From contig DXDR01000075.1 in the NCBI GenBank assembly GCA_019115385.1, positions 110,181 through 174,180 of the forward strand: 64,000 nt of DNA. Direction: 5' to 3'. This DNA comes from Candidatus Mediterraneibacter avicola (GTDB taxonomy: Bacteria > Bacillota > Clostridia > Lachnospirales > Lachnospiraceae). Position 1 is the stretch's first letter. Every line of letters begins with the position of its first letter. Position numbers and translations under genes: made by a program. The notes beneath the pieces were generated by a model, which was not told the DNA's origin, did not search any database, and was given only the letters and a program-made list of their open reading frames with translations. Of the stretch, positions 8,545 to 19,761 are shown piece by piece.

Positions 8545-9117
8545 TTACTTAAGCGTGTAGCCTACATCAAACGCTTTTTTATTAATATCAATCGTTTTGG
8601 GCGGTACGGTCTTTTCGATCACTTCGTACCACTGTTCTTTTGTAAAATCCATATGCTGTGCCGCAACTCCCAGCACGATAAGGTTGAACACTTTGGGATT
8701 TCCCAGCTTTTTGGATTCCTCGGTAGCATCCACGCGGTAAACCTTGTAGTCTTTTTCCAGGTCTTCCAGAATGTGCTCTGGATACTGTGCCGCTCCGATC
8801 ACCACCGGCATGGGATCGATCCGCCAGTCGTTTACGATCAGCACGCCGTCTTTTTTCAGGAAATGCGCGTATCGCAGAGCTTCCAGCCGCTCGAAGGCAA
8901 TGATCACATCTGCCTGGCCTTCCTCCACGATGGGTTCCGCGACTTTGTCGCCGTAGCGGACGAAAGTGACGACGCTTCCTCCTCTCTGAGCCATACCGTG
9001 CACCTCGGAAAGTTTGACATCATAGCCTCCGGCAATGGTCAGCCCTCCCAGGATCCTGCTTGTCAGAAGGGTTCCCTGTCCGCCTACGCCGACGATCATA
9101 ATATTCTTTACTGCCAT
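8545..9117 (-). CDS. iorB: Indolepyruvate ferredoxin oxidoreductase, beta subunit
   Basis: Gamma-type domain of the 2-oxoacid:ferredoxin oxidoreductase family (190 aa). It pairs with IorA to convert aryl pyruvates plus CoA to aryl-acetyl-CoA, CO2 and reduced ferredoxin. The N-terminal GVGGQGTLL and HGMAQRGG motifs are typical. A GGAGGGGG site lies before the ATG, which starts 1 nt after the iorA stop. The gene itself is intact; because iorA carries a stop codon, IorB may lack its partner. Confidence 0.9.
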   Translation of the reverse strand: MAVKNIMIVGVGGQGTLLTSRILGGLTIAGGYDVKLSEVHGMAQRGGSVVTFVRYGDKVAEPIVEEGQADVIIAFERLEALRYAHFLKKDGVLIVNDWRIDPMPVVIGAAQYPEHILEDLEKDYKVYRVDATEESKKLGNPKVFNLIVLGVAAQHMDFTKEQWYEVIEKTVPPKTIDINKKAFDVGYTLK

Positions 9118-9118
9118 C

Positions 9119-10864
9119 TTACTCCCCCTCCTTTACAAGCTCGATTGCCCCGAATTTGCACAGGGTCTCGCACAGTCCGCAGCCCGTGCACATCGTATCG
9201 TCAATATGGATGGTCCCGTCGGCATTTCTTGTCATAGCCGGACATCCCGGTTTCATACACATGCCGCATTTTTTACATTTATCTTCGTGGGCAATGTAAA
9301 GCGGTTTCTTTCTCTTATCCAGCAGGACGCAAGGCGTCTTTGTGATGATCACCGATACCTCGTCCTTTGCCGTCTCCTCTTTGATCGTCTTCTCCAGAAG
9401 CGGAAGATCAAACGCGTTGATCTCATATACGTTTTTCACGCCGATCGCACGACAGAGGCCCTGTATATTGATCGCGTATGCAGGATCGCCCTGCAGAGTT
9501 TTTCCGGTAGCCGCGTGATCCTGGTGCCCGGTCATGCCCGTCGTGGAATTATCCATGATAATGACTGTACCTGTGGCGTTATTATACACCATATTCATCA
9601 GGGAATTGACCCCTGTGTGCATAAATGTGGAATCACCGATCACTGCCACCCAGTTCTTTATATAGTCTTTTCCCTTTGCTTTCTCCATTCCATGCAGAGT
9701 GGAAATACTGGAACCCATGCACATGGTAGTGTCGATCACGCTCAGAGGCGCAACAGCTCCCAGAGTATAGCATCCGATATCTCCCGCCGCGTGCATTTTC
9801 AGCTTATTCAGTACATAGAACACGCTGCGGTGAGGGCATCCCGGACAGAGGATCGGAGGTCTTCCCGGAGCCTCCGCAGGATCTTTGAGCTCCAGCGCCT
9901 GTTTCAGGATCGCTTTTCGCAGCATATTTGCGCTGTATTCGCCCTGAACTGTAAAGATTTCCTTGCCCACTGCCTGGATCCCCCAGGACTTTACCTGCTC
10001 CTCGATCACCGGATCCAGTTCTTCTACAATATAAAGTTTTTCTACCTTAGATGCAAAATCTTCGATCAGCTTTCTCGGCAGCGGATTTACCATGCCAAGC
10101 TTCAGTACGGATGCCTCTGGAAGGGCTTCCTTTACATACTGGTACGGAATCCCGCTTGTGATAACGCCAATCTTTGTATCGTTCATCTCAACCGTATTGA
10201 TCGGCAGCGTATTTGCCGCCTCGGCAAGTTCATTGTTCCGCTTTTCGATCTCAATATGACGGAACTTTGCGTTGCCCGGCATCATCACATTTTTTCTGAT
10301 ATCTTTCTCATACGGCCTGTCTTCCGGCTCCACGCGCTCTTTTAACTACACCAGCCCCTGGGAATGAGCCAGACGGGTCGTTGTGCGGAAGATAAAAGGA
10401 CGGTCGAACTGCTCGCTGAGTTCAAAAGCAACTTTAAAGAAATCTTTTGCCTCGGCACTGTCCGAAGGTTCTATAACCGGTATCTGAGCCGCTCTTGCCA
10501 CCATTCTGGTATCCTGCTCGTTCTGGGAACTGTAAAGCCCCGGATCGTCTGCAACTACAATGACGAGCCCCCCGTTTACTCCCATGTAGGATACAGAATA
10601 AAGAGGATCTGCCGCCACATTAAGCCCCACATGTTTCATACAGGCCATCGCTCTTACGCCTGCCAGACTGGCGCCTACCGCAACCTCTGTAGCCACCTTT
10701 TCATTTGGCGCCCACTCTTCATATACATCATCTCTGTACTGGACAAGATACTCACTGATCTCGGTACTTGGAGTGCCCGGATATGCGGACGATACTTTTA
10801 CACCCGCCTCGTACGCTCCTCTGGCAATCGCCTCGTTGCCCAGCATAATTACTTTTTCCGCCAT
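9119..10864 (-). pseudogene. iorA: Indolepyruvate ferredoxin oxidoreductase alpha, interrupted by in-frame TAG
   Basis: Full-length iorA frame of 581 codons. Domains in order: pyrimidine-binding PFOR domain I (about 1-170), domain II (about 200-330), TPP-binding domain (about 350-520, with GDIGCYTLG and MGSSIST), and a C-terminal 2x[4Fe-4S] ferredoxin (CKKCGMCMKPGCP, CTGCGLCETLC). A single in-frame TAG at 10346-10348 (codon 173) splits it after SQGLV; coding resumes at once with LKERVEPEDRPYEK, with no frame change. Homologues usually carry an acidic residue there, so GAG to TAG is the simplest origin. A weak GTG restart exists at 10333. It may be a recent pseudogene, a sequencing error, or a readthrough or restart gene. 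Confidence 0.85.
10346..10348 (-). other. iorA: In-frame amber codon inside iorA
   Basis: The minus strand reads CTG GTG TAG TTA AAA GAG CGC GTG GAG, all in one frame, joining the two halves of iorA. It lies in the linker between PFOR domain I and domain II. Confidence 0.9.
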
Positions 10865-10865
10865 T

Positions 10866-12176
10866 TTACAGTCCATCCTTTCGTAAATCTGTCACTCTTT
10901 TTGCTTTGCCCTCAAATCTCTGGAGAGAATTCGGGGCAACCAGCCGAAGCTGTGTCGCCAGGCCAAGCTGCGCTTTCAGGGCAGCCTTGATACGTCCTTC
11001 CAACTCGCTGAGTTTTGAGTAGCTGTCAAGCAGCCTGTCGTCGATCAGCTCCACTGTGATCGTCATCACATCCAGACGGTTCTTTCTCTCTACAAGGATC
11101 TCGTAGTGTGGTCCGATCTCGTCGATCTTGAGCAGCACTTCCTCTATCTGTGTGGGGAATACATTTACGCCGCGAATGACAAGCATGTCGTCGGCGCGTC
11201 CTGAAATGTTTTCCATTCTGCAGGTTGTCCTTCCGCATTTACAGGGCTCGTACGTCAGCCTTGTCAGATCGCCGGTACGGTATCTGACAAGCGGAAGCGC
11301 CTCTTTGCCCAGACAGGTCACCACAAGTTCTCCCAGTTCTCCCGGCGGAAGCACTTCTTCCGTCTCAGGATTGATGATCTCCGGTATAAACCAGTCTTCA
11401 TTTACATGCATTCCGCACAGCTCCGTACATTCTCCTGCCACACCCGGACCGCACAGTTCGCTCATACCGTAGTTCTGGGTACAGATAAACTGATCTCCCC
11501 AGACCTTGTGCATCTCGTCGCGCATAGGCTCTGTCATACCCTCGCCGCCGAACAGGCCGATGTGAAGCTTCAGATCCTTTGCAGGGTCAATGCCTCTTTT
11601 TCTGATTTCTTCTCCCAGGTGCAGCGCATAGGACGGCGTTGCGACCAGCAGAGTCACGCCCATATCCTGCAGAAACATGATCTGTTTGTTTGTATTGCCG
11701 GACGACATGGGGATCACAGACGCGCCGATCTTCTCCAGACCTCCGTGAAGTCCCAGCGCTCCCGTAAACGTGCCGTATCCGAATGAAATCTGCGCCACAT
11801 CATCTGCCGTGGCTCCTCCCATGCATGCCAGCCTCGCCACATTGTTGAGCCACATATCCAGGTCGTTCTTTGTGTACCCTACTACCGTCGGTTTTCCGGT
11901 TGTTCCCGAACTTGCGTGATAGCGTACGATATCTTTTTTATCTACCGCAAAAAGGCCGTCCGGGTAGTTGTCCCGAAAATCCGACTTATATGTAAAAGGC
12001 ATCTTCTGCAGATCCTCTAACGTCTGAATATCCTCCGGTCTCACTCCTGCCGCATCCATCTTGTCGCGATACGGTTTCACCCGCTCGTAAATATAGCGGA
12101 CTGTATCCTTAAGCTTTGAGAGCTGGATGGCTTCAATCTCGCTTCTCGGCAGGGTTTCCTCCTTTGACCATATCAT
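10866..12176 (-). CDS. paaK: Phenylacetate-CoA ligase family protein (b)
   Basis: PaaK-family adenylate-forming CoA ligase of 436 aa. The ATP loop SSGTTGKPT lies near residues 88-96, the Cys cluster CKCGRTTCR near 316, and the C-terminal domain has GVNVFPTQIE. AGGAGG stands before the ATG. It is the first gene of the iorAB/ACT module; the iorA start follows 1 nt after its stop, and an upstream iorA ATG would overlap. It is clearly paralogous to 6650-7981 but divergent, so the two may prefer different aryl acids. Confidence 0.88.
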   Translation of the reverse strand: MIWSKEETLPRSEIEAIQLSKLKDTVRYIYERVKPYRDKMDAAGVRPEDIQTLEDLQKMPFTYKSDFRDNYPDGLFAVDKKDIVRYHASSGTTGKPTVVGYTKNDLDMWLNNVARLACMGGATADDVAQISFGYGTFTGALGLHGGLEKIGASVIPMSSGNTNKQIMFLQDMGVTLLVATPSYALHLGEEIRKRGIDPAKDLKLHIGLFGGEGMTEPMRDEMHKVWGDQFICTQNYGMSELCGPGVAGECTELCGMHVNEDWFIPEIINPETEEVLPPGELGELVVTCLGKEALPLVRYRTGDLTRLTYEPCKCGRTTCRMENISGRADDMLVIRGVNVFPTQIEEVLLKIDEIGPHYEILVERKNRLDVMTITVELIDDRLLDSYSKLSELEGRIKAALKAQLGLATQLRLVAPNSLQRFEGKAKRVTDLRKDGL

Positions 12177-12290
12177 GTTGATAACCTCCTTCGACTAAAC
12201 ATTCGCCTTTGTCCAGTATAACATAATACTTTGACGAATTAAAGTGGAAAATTTGGATTTGTCCGCGGCACTGGCCTGGCAGGGCTTACG

Positions 12291-12424
12291 AAAACAGGCG
12301 GTTACAGACTGTGTCGAAAAACAGATTCGGAAATAAGGGGCCTGGGGTTGCGCTTCAAAGTCAGCGAAACCCCAGGCCCCTTATTTCCGAAAGGCTCATC
12401 CAGCCGTCTGTAACCGCCTGTTTT
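12291..12424. repeat. Large composite inverted repeat
   Basis: Outer arms of 19 bp are perfect (12291-12309 and 12406-12424, starting AAAACAGGCGG). Inner arms of 23 bp are perfect (12327-12349 and 12368-12390, TCGGAAATAAGGGGCC...) around an 18-nt loop. The inner stem is followed on the minus strand by AATCTGTTTTTC, so termination after glyA is one possible function. Confidence 0.8.
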
Positions 12425-12527
12425 CTGAGTTCATCCAATCGGCAGCGCCTCCGGCAAATCCATCTTCCTGTTTGTATTTGGAATTGTGTGTGGGAGGAAA
12501 ACAGCCGGGAGGAACTGATGTGGTGAT

Positions 12528-12618
12528 GGAGGACCGTAAAGCAGCGCCGGTTCTTAGAGCGTGTTTTTTGCGCTCTTAGCACCGCTGCGTCTGCGTCCCG
12601 AACGCAAGTGTGTCCTCC
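12528..12618. repeat. Second composite inverted repeat
   Basis: Nested arms: GGAGGAC/GTCCTCC (12528-12534, 12612-12618), GCAGCG/CGCTGC (12541-12546, 12583-12588) and an imperfect CTTAGAGCG/CGCTCTTAG stem around a T-rich loop. It lies about 50 nt past the glyA stop. Confidence 0.6.
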
Positions 12619-12666
12619 GGCACCACGCCAGTCCCTTCCGGCGTCCCCTCTCGCACAAATCGCAAT

Positions 12667-13902
12667 TTAACAGAGCGGATATTTTGCTGTAAGTTCTGCC
12701 GCCATTTTCCTGCCGGCCTCCACATTATCTTCGCTTTCGATCACCATGGCGATGATCTCTGCGATCTTGTCCATCTCTTCTTCCTTCATCCCCCGGGTCG
12801 TCACTGCCGGAGTTCCCAGCCTTACGCCGCTTGTGACAAACGGAGAGCGGGGATCATTTGGAATCGTGTTCTTGTTGCATGTAATGTGCGCATCGTCCAG
12901 GCGTTTCTCCAGTTCTTTTCCGCTGACATTTTTCTCTGTCAGATCCACCAGCATCAGATGATTATCCGTATCGCCGGATACGATCTTCACACCGCGCTTC
13001 TTCAGACCTTCGCAGAGCGCTTTTGCATTCTTTACGACCTGCTGCTGATATTCTTTGAACTCCGGCTGAAGTGCCTCCTTGAAGCATACGGCCTTCGCGG
13101 CGATCACATGCATCAGAGGCCCGCCCTGGATTCCCGGAAATACTGCTTTATTAAAGTTGAATTTCTCGTTCATCTCGTTGCTGGAAAGAATCATTCCTCC
13201 GCGGGGACCCCTCAGAGTTTTATGAGTCGTCGTTGTTGTAACATGCGCATATGGGATCGGGCTCGGATGAAGTCCTGCTGCCACAAGTCCCGCAATATGA
13301 GCCATATCCACCATCAGATATGCGCCGACTTCATCCGCGATCTCACGGAAACGCTTAAAATCAATGGTTCTGGCATAAGCGCTGGCTCCGGCAACGATCA
13401 TCTTCGGTTTACACTCTCTTGCGATCTCCAGCACCTTATCATAGTCAATTACGCCTTCGTCATTAACGCCATAAGGTACGACATTGAAATATTTACCGGA
13501 CATATTGACCGGCGAACCATGCGTCAGGTGGCCGCCATGATCCAGATTCATACCCATGTAGGTGTCGCCCGGCTTAAGGATCGCAAAAAATACCGCCATA
13601 TTTGCCTGCGCGCCGGAATGCGGCTGTACATTGACATACTCACATCCGAACAGTTCCTTTGCTCTCTCTCTCGCCAGATCTTCCGCCACATCCACACACT
13701 GGCATCCGCCGTAATATCTCTTCCCCGGATATCCCTCCGCGTACTTATTGGTCAGCGGGCTGCCCATCGCTGCCATTACCGCCTTGCTCACCCAGTTTTC
13801 GGACGCGATCAGCTCGATATGAGAATTCTGTCTCTCCATCTCAGCCTTTATCACATCAGCAATCTCCGGATCCGTTGTCCTGATTTCATCGAAGTCGTAC
13901 AT
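12667..13902 (-). CDS. glyA: Serine hydroxymethyltransferase
   Basis: PLP enzyme (411 aa) that interconverts serine plus tetrahydrofolate with glycine plus methylene-THF. The PLP-binding Lys228 is in [15 protein letters not shown], and the N-terminal SENWVS and [13 protein letters not shown] motifs are present. The ATG at 13902 follows TGGAGGAC; the frame stays open back to 14049, but that part has no similarity and runs through the palindromes near polC. It is probably a single-gene unit with its own promoter. Confidence 0.96.
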   Translation of the reverse strand: MYDFDEIRTTDPEIADVIKAEMERQNSHIELIASENWVSKAVMAAMGSPLTNKYAEGYPGKRYYGGCQCVDVAEDLARERAKELFGCEYVNVQPHSGAQANMAVFFAILKPGDTYMGMNLDHGGHLTHGSPVNMSGKYFNVVPYGVNDEGVIDYDKVLEIARECKPKMIVAGASAYARTIDFKRFREIADEVGAYLMVDMAHIAGLVAAGLHPSPIPYAHVTTTTTHKTLRGPRGGMILSSNEMNEKFNFNKAVFPGIQGGPLMHVIAAKAVCFKEALQPEFKEYQQQVVKNAKALCEGLKKRGVKIVSGDTDNHLMLVDLTEKNVSGKELEKRLDDAHITCNKNTIPNDPRSPFVTSGVRLGTPAVTTRGMKEEEMDKIAEIIAMVIESEDNVEAGRKMAAELTAKYPLC

Positions 13903-13957
13903 TCTGATTGTCCTCCATAATCTATTTTTTACTTTACTGTGAAAAAACATTGAACTC

Positions 13958-13987
13958 ATTATAGCACAGCCAAAGCCGCTGCGTCTA
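13958..13987 (-). promoter_or_regulatory. Putative glyA promoter
   Basis: Minus strand -10 TATAAT (13958-13963) with a weaker -35 TAGACG about 18 bp upstream. It lies between the polC-end palindromes and glyA. No glycine riboswitch pattern is seen. Confidence 0.5.
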
Positions 13988-14010
13988 CGTGGTATTTTAT
14001 AATTGTTGTC

Positions 14011-14077
14011 AAAAGGGGCCTGACCCCTTTTGCACAAGTTTTCTGACAATTCTTCCCAAAGGGGCCTGACCCCTTTT
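14011..14077. repeat. Twin palindromes AAAGGGGCCTGACCCCTTTT
   Basis: Copies at 14011-14031 and 14058-14077, the second overlapping the polC stop codon. The first is also flanked by AATTGTTGTCA and TGACAATT as an outer inverted repeat. Confidence 0.8.
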
Positions 14078-17000
14078 AGAAATCAAAGAGCGACAGCTGG
14101 TTGCTCTGGGGCAGGCCGCCGAAAAGCCCCAGGTCTGCCATCAGATCGATAACGGTCTTGCTGACTTTTGTCCTCTGACGGAAATCGTCCAGGGAAAGGT
14201 ACGGACCGTCTTTTGACGCTTCTTCCACTGCCTCGGCAGCTTTGTCGCCCATTCCCTCGATGCTTGCCAGGGAAGGCATGAGTTTGCCGTCGATGATCTG
14301 GAACATTTTGGCCTTTGCCCGGTAGATGTCTATTGGCATGAATTCAAATCCACGGGCATACATTTCCTGTACGATCTTCATATCTTTCATTACATCCTGT
14401 TCTTTTTTGCTCAGTGTATCGCTGCGTTTTTTATAGTCCTGTATGTAATAGTTCAGTTTCTCCTTGCCCTGACACATGATCTCATAAGAAAATGCATCCG
14501 CGCGGATACCGAAATATGCCGCGTAGTAGGCCAACGGATAATTGATCTTGCAGTATGCAATACGGTATGCCATCATTACGTAGGCAGCAGCGTGAGCTTT
14601 CGGGAACATGTAGCTGATCTTTTTGCAGGACCAGATGTACCAGTCCGGCACATTTTTTTCTTTCATGGCCTCTTCCCACTCCGGTTTCAGGCCTTTTCCT
14701 TTTCTGACGCTCTCCATGATCGTAAATGCCAGCGCGCTCTCCACGCCCTGATTGATCAGGTAGATCATAATATCATCCCGGGTACAGATAGCCGTAGAGA
14801 TGGTCGCCTTTCCAGATTTCACCAGCTCCTGGGCATTTCCCAGCCATACATTTGTACCGTGGGACAGCCCGGATATGCGGATCAGGTCAGACAGGGTCTG
14901 CGGCTTGGTATCTTCTACCATCTGGATAACGAAATCCGTTCCGAACTCGGGAATCCCGAGACACCCCAGTTTGCATCCGTCGATATCCTCCGGCTTGATG
15001 CCCAGCACTTCCGTTCCGTGGAACAATTCGATCACTTCCTTGTCATCCAGAGGAATGTCCGTCGCCACAAAAGGATGCTCTGCATTGTATTCATTCTCCA
15101 TCGCATCTGAAGTAATATAATCTTCAAGAGTGCGGATCATCGTAGGATCATCATGGCCGAGGATATCCAGTTTCAGCAGGTTATGGTCGATGGAATGATA
15201 ATCAAAGTGGGTCGTGATGATCCCGCATTCCATATCATTCGCCGGGTGCTGGACCGGGGTAAACTCATTGATATTATGGCCGTGGGGAAGCACGACGATT
15301 CCTCCCGGGTGCTGTCCCGTACTGCGCCGGATGCCTGTGCATCCCTCCGTGATCCGGTCGATCTCACACTTTCTCTTTCGCTGCCCGTGTTCTTCGTAAT
15401 AATTTTTTACAAATCCATATGCCGTCTTATCCGCCAGGGTTCCGATCGTTCCGGCCTTAAACGTATGTCCCTCTCCAAAGAGGACTTCCGTGTATTTGTG
15501 CGCCTTTGCCTGATAGTCCCCGGAAAAGTTCAAGTCGATATCAGGCTCTTTATCACCCTTAAAGCCCAGGAACGTTTCAAATGGGATATCAAACCCGGCT
15601 TTCACCAGAGGCTCGCCGCATACCGGACAGTTTTTATCCGGCATATCAAATCCGCAGCCCCCTGCAAATGCTCTTACCTCATCCGAGTCAAAATCACTGT
15701 AATGGCACTTTTTGCAGTAGTAATGCGGGCTCAAAGGATTTACTTCGGTGATTCCCGACATCGTAGCTACAAATGACGAGCCGACAGAACCGCGGGAACC
15801 TACCAGATAACCGTCTGCATTGGACTTCCATACCAGTTTCTGGGCGATAATATACATGACGGCGTATCCGTTGGAGATGATGGAGTTGAGTTCTCTCTCC
15901 AAACGCTGGGACACCTGCGGCGGCAGATCTTCTCCATACATCTCATGGGCCTTTCTGTAACAGATATCTCTCAGTTCCTGATCGGAGTTTTCGATGACCG
16001 GAGGACATTTATTGGGATTGACCGGCGAGATCTTTTCCACCATTCCAGCGATCTTAACCGGATTATCGATCACGATCTCTTTTGCCTTGGCTGCTCCCAG
16101 ATAGGAGAATTCCTCCAGCATTTCCTCTGTAGTGCGCAGGAAAAGCGGGGCCTGCTCATCCGCATCGTCAAAGCCTTTTCCGGCCATGATGATACGGCGG
16201 TATACCTCGCTGTCCGGATCCAGGAAATGTACGTCGCAGGTGGCAACAACCGGTTTTCGGAACTTTTCTCCCAGTTCCACGATCTGCCGGTTGATCTCTT
16301 TGAGATCCTCCTCAGAAGTCACATCGGCAATCCTGTCGCTTTCAATCATAAACCGGTTGTTTCCCAGGGGCTGTATCTCATAATAGTCATAAAAATCTGC
16401 CAGCCTGGCAATCTGTTCCTGAGAGCGTTTCTCCAGAATGGCCCGGTACAGTTCGCCGGCCTCGCAGGCGCTTCCGATGATCAGCCCTTCCCGGTGTTCA
16501 TTTAAGAGGCTCTTCGGAATTCGCGGCACCCTCGCATAATAAGTCAGATGGGATTCTGAGATCAGCTGATACAGATTGTAACGGCCGATATCATTTTTTG
16601 CCAGGATAATAATATGGTGAGACGGCATCTTGCGTATCGCATTTATATTGCGGTCCCCGTACCGGTTTACTTCCTCCAGGGTATGGATCTCCCTCTCCTT
16701 GAGCATCTCCACAAATTTTACATAAATCTCCGCTGTGGCCCCTGCGTCGTCCACAGCCCGATGATGGTTCTCCAGCGAGATATGCAGCGCCTTTGCCACC
16801 GTATTCAGCTTATATTTTGAAAGAGTGGGAAGAAGGATCCGGGCCAGAGCCACAGTATCTACATACACAAACTTCCGGTCGATCTGCTGGTTTCTGCAGT
16901 TCTGCTCTATAAATCCCACGTCAAACCCCGCATTGTGGGCGACCAGGATCCCGTCTCCCACAAACTCCAGAAACTGAGGGAGAACTGACTCGATCGTGGG

Positions 17001-18650
17001 GGAATCCATGACCATCTCGTCGGTAATACTGGTCAGCTTCGTGATTTCAAAAGGGATCGGACGTTCCGGGTTTACAAAAGTGCTGAACCGGTCTGTAATC
17101 TTTCCGTTTTCCACCTTCACCGCGCCAATCTCAATGATCCGGTCACGGATGGAACTGAATCCGGTCGTCTCGATATCAAAGACAATATAGGTATCGTCCA
17201 GCGACTCCTTGTCTGCGTTCACTGCAATCTCAGAAAGATCGTCCACCACATATCCCTCCACGCCGTAAATGACCTTGAAAGGATCATCCTTGTCCAGAGT
17301 TTCAATATAGTGGTTTGCGTCAGGAAAAGCCTGTGCAACTCCGTGATCCGTGATGGCGATCGCCGGATGCCCCCAGTCGTGGGCCCGCTTTACGATATCC
17401 CTTACCTCGGACACTCCGTCCATATCACTCATCTTCGTGTGGCAGTGCAGTTCCACACGCTTGATGGGACTTAAATCCTTTCTGGGTACTGTAAAATCGC
17501 CGATCTTCTTAATTCCTGTCACTGACCCGATGGTAAGCTCTCCGTCGAATTTATCAATAGTCGTCACACCTTTGATCTTGACAAAGGCCCCCTTCTTCAG
17601 TTCTCCGACGATCTCCGGGAGCTGATCGTTTCTGGTAAACATTTTCACGGTAATGGTATCGGTAAAATCTGTCACAGAAAACATGATTATCGTCTTTTCA
17701 TTTCTGATCTCTCTTGTATCAAAGCTGATAATTTTCCCATGAACAGTAACCTCGCCCATCTCAGAGACGATCTGCTCCAGAGGCATGGTCTCATCGTCAA
17801 AGTTTCTTCCATAGATCAGATTCGGATCATCCCCTGTCTTAACCGGGCGATAGAAATCTTTCTTTTTAAACTCTTTTTTGCGTCCGCCCCGCCGGCCGGA
17901 CTCGCCGGCGCTGCTTCTTCCCGCAGCCGAAGAAGAATGAGAGACACCGTTTTTGGCAGAGACAGACTTCCCGCCGGCTGCCTGTCCATCTGCTTTTTCT
18001 GCAGCCGTCTCTTTCACATCTAATCCTTCATCTGCCGCTGCGTTCTTCCGGCTGTACCCGCTTCTCTCAAAAATCGCATTGATTTCCTGCTGCATCCGCT
18101 GTTCGTCATATTCCCTGCTGCCGCTCTCATCATTTTTCCGATAAGAGATATGAAACGACACGTCCGTCTGAAACCGCTGATGAAACACCTTCTCCAGATA
18201 ATGCAGGATTTCCTCTCTCCTGCCCTCAGATACAATGGTGTCCAGAAGTTCCAGGCAGATAACCCCGTCGTCTCCGCAGCGGATCTGTGCATGCGCAAAC
18301 ATACTGGATGCCAGAATACTTGTCTCTTTCAGCTCTTCGATCATGCTGTCCCTGTATTCGTGCAGCAGCGCAGCCGGGGTATACTGCCCCGAAAGCGCAT
18401 ATTTCTCTATGATCTCCACATTGATATGCGTTCCCGAAAAAAGCTGTTCCTCAATCCGGCGTTCCATCTGACGGATCTGCTTTTTCTGAATAAGATGCCG
18501 GCTCAGAATATGTACACGAAGAAAATCACGGCTGGAATTCGTCGTGATCTTCTGAACCTCAACATCTGCAAAAAGGATCCTGATATCCTCCTCTGCCTTC
18601 AATGTGGGAAATACATTAAAAAAAATCTTTTTCTCAGCTACCTGTTCCAA
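14076..18650 (-). CDS. polC: DNA polymerase III PolC-type alpha subunit
   Basis: The replicative DNA polymerase of low-GC Gram-positives (1524 aa). Order: N-terminal domain 1-200; Ala/Gly/Ser-rich charged linker 201-265; OB-fold 300-380; PHP domain from 398 ([11 protein letters not shown]) split by the DEDD exonuclease about 489-655 (FDIETTGF); then palm, fingers and tail, with [10 protein letters not shown] in the polymerase core. It starts at a TTG (18650) behind AGGAG, overlapping the ispG stop by 13 nt, so it is coupled to ispG. The length is somewhat above the 1440 or so of Bacillus PolC, mainly from the linker. Confidence 0.97.
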   Translation of the reverse strand: MEQVAEKKIFFNVFPTLKAEEDIRILFADVEVQKITTNSSRDFLRVHILSRHLIQKKQIRQMERRIEEQLFSGTHINVEIIEKYALSGQYTPAALLHEYRDSMIEELKETSILASSMFAHAQIRCGDDGVICLELLDTIVSEGRREEILHYLEKVFHQRFQTDVSFHISYRKNDESGSREYDEQRMQQEINAIFERSGYSRKNAAADEGLDVKETAAEKADGQAAGGKSVSAKNGVSHSSSAAGRSSAGESGRRGGRKKEFKKKDFYRPVKTGDDPNLIYGRNFDDETMPLEQIVSEMGEVTVHGKIISFDTREIRNEKTIIMFSVTDFTDTITVKMFTRNDQLPEIVGELKKGAFVKIKGVTTIDKFDGELTIGSVTGIKKIGDFTVPRKDLSPIKRVELHCHTKMSDMDGVSEVRDIVKRAHDWGHPAIAITDHGVAQAFPDANHYIETLDKDDPFKVIYGVEGYVVDDLSEIAVNADKESLDDTYIVFDIETTGFSSIRDRIIEIGAVKVENGKITDRFSTFVNPERPIPFEITKLTSITDEMVMDSPTIESVLPQFLEFVGDGILVAHNAGFDVGFIEQNCRNQQIDRKFVYVDTVALARILLPTLSKYKLNTVAKALHISLENHHRAVDDAGATAEIYVKFVEMLKEREIHTLEEVNRYGDRNINAIRKMPSHHIIILAKNDIGRYNLYQLISESHLTYYARVPRIPKSLLNEHREGLIIGSACEAGELYRAILEKRSQEQIARLADFYDYYEIQPLGNNRFMIESDRIADVTSEEDLKEINRQIVELGEKFRKPVVATCDVHFLDPDSEVYRRIIMAGKGFDDADEQAPLFLRTTEEMLEEFSYLGAAKAKEIVIDNPVKIAGMVEKISPVNPNKCPPVIENSDQELRDICYRKAHEMYGEDLPPQVSQRLERELNSIISNGYAVMYIIAQKLVWKSNADGYLVGSRGSVGSSFVATMSGITEVNPLSPHYYCKKCHYSDFDSDEVRAFAGGCGFDMPDKNCPVCGEPLVKAGFDIPFETFLGFKGDKEPDIDLNFSGDYQAKAHKYTEVLFGEGHTFKAGTIGTLADKTAYGFVKNYYEEHGQRKRKCEIDRITEGCTGIRRSTGQHPGGIVVLPHGHNINEFTPVQHPANDMECGIITTHFDYHSIDHNLLKLDILGHDDPTMIRTLEDYITSDAMENEYNAEHPFVATDIPLDDKEVIELFHGTEVLGIKPEDIDGCKLGCLGIPEFGTDFVIQMVEDTKPQTLSDLIRISGLSHGTNVWLGNAQELVKSGKATISTAICTRDDIMIYLINQGVESALAFTIMESVRKGKGLKPEWEEAMKEKNVPDWYIWSCKKISYMFPKAHAAAYVMMAYRIAYCKINYPLAYYAAYFGIRADAFSYEIMCQGKEKLNYYIQDYKKRSDTLSKKEQDVMKDMKIVQEMYARGFEFMPIDIYRAKAKMFQIIDGKLMPSLASIEGMGDKAAEAVEEASKDGPYLSLDDFRQRTKVSKTVIDLMADLGLFGGLPQSNQLSLFDF

Positions 18651-19693
18651 TTCAACAACTCCTGACGCAATGTACTGAGGAGTTCCTCCTCCTTTACCTT
18701 CTTAACGATCTGGCCCTTTTTGATCAGAAGGCCTTCGCCGATGCCGCCTGCTATACCGATATCCGCTTCCTTTGCCTCTCCGGGGCCGTTGACCGCACAT
18801 CCCATGACAGCCACCTTGATATCCAGCGGGATATCCTCCACCATCTTCTCGACCTGCTCTGCCAGCCCGATCAGGTCGATCTTTGTCCGTCCGCAGGTAG
18901 GACAGGACACGACCTCGATTCCGCCTTTTCTAAGCCCCAGCGTTTTGAGGATCAGCTTCGCCGTGCGGATTTCCTCCACCGGATCCCCGGTCAGGGATAC
19001 ACGGATCGTATCACCTATCCCCTCGTGAAGGATGATCCCCAGACCGACAGAAGATTTCACATTTCCAGAATAGACGGTCCCCGATTCAGTAATGCCGACG
19101 TGGAGCGGATAGATACATTCCCTTGCGATCAGCTCATGGGCCTTTACGCACATCAGCACATCCGAAGACTTGATGCTCACGACCAGGTTGTCATAGCCCA
19201 TTTCTTCGATCATATGTACCTTGTCCATCGCGCTCTCCACGATTCCCTCTGCCGTCACTCCGCCGTATTTTTCCAGCAGGTGTTTCTCCAGCGAGCCGCT
19301 GTTGACGCCCACGCGGATGGGGATCTGCCGCTCTTTTGCCCTGTCCACCACCGCTTTGACCCGCTCGGCAGAACCGATATTTCCCGGATTGATCCGGATC
19401 TTGTCAGCGCCGTTTTCGATCGCTGCAATGGCAAGGCGGAAATCAAAGTGGATATCTGCAACAAGGGGGATATGGATCCGCTTTTTTATCTCCCGGAGAG
19501 CCTCTGCCGCCTCCATAGTCGGAACCGCGCAGCGGATGATCTCACAGCCCGCAGCCTCCAGCCGGAGGATCTGATCCACAGTCCCGTTCACGTCTTCCGT
19601 CTTCGTATTTGTCATGGACTGGATCGCCACAGGGTTTCCGCCCCCGATCTTAACGTTTCCGACCGACACCTGTTTCGTCTGATTCCTGTACAT
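18638..19693 (-). CDS. ispG: 4-hydroxy-3-methylbut-2-enyl diphosphate synthase
   Basis: [4Fe-4S] enzyme of the MEP isoprenoid pathway (351 aa) that reductively opens methylerythritol cyclodiphosphate. The Fe-S ligands lie in SCPTCGR and [10 protein letters not shown], both intact. The start at MYRNQTK follows GGAGAAAG. It overlaps polC. The other MEP genes that often sit upstream of ispG are absent here, and a small membrane protein gene takes that place. Confidence 0.95.
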   Translation of the reverse strand: MYRNQTKQVSVGNVKIGGGNPVAIQSMTNTKTEDVNGTVDQILRLEAAGCEIIRCAVPTMEAAEALREIKKRIHIPLVADIHFDFRLAIAAIENGADKIRINPGNIGSAERVKAVVDRAKERQIPIRVGVNSGSLEKHLLEKYGGVTAEGIVESAMDKVHMIEEMGYDNLVVSIKSSDVLMCVKAHELIARECIYPLHVGITESGTVYSGNVKSSVGLGIILHEGIGDTIRVSLTGDPVEEIRTAKLILKTLGLRKGGIEVVSCPTCGRTKIDLIGLAEQVEKMVEDIPLDIKVAVMGCAVNGPGEAKEADIGIAGGIGEGLLIKKGQIVKKVKEEELLSTLRQELLNWNR

Positions 19694-19761
19694 TTTCTTT
19701 CTCCTTTTCCTGCTGTTTAACAACAGAAGAGTCCCGCAGCCGGAACTCTTCTCAAAACCTT

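Larger units (their letters stand above)
12177..12666. other. 490-bp gene-free region between glyA and the paaK-ior operon
   Basis: It holds two composite hairpins (12291-12424 and 12528-12618) and, near 12215-12220 on the minus strand, an extended -10 (TG then TATACT) that could drive the paaK-ior operon. Short reading frames here are by-products of the inverted repeats and lack binding sites. Confidence 0.7.

Noticed and set aside
10334..10345. Frameshift as the cause of the iorA split
   Set aside because: Both halves are in the same frame; only one TAG separates them, so it is a nonsense codon, not an indel.
12361..12582. A 73-codon minus-strand frame and a 71-codon plus-strand frame over the large hairpins
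   Set aside because: They arise from the inverted repeat itself, have no ribosome binding site and no recognisable protein character.
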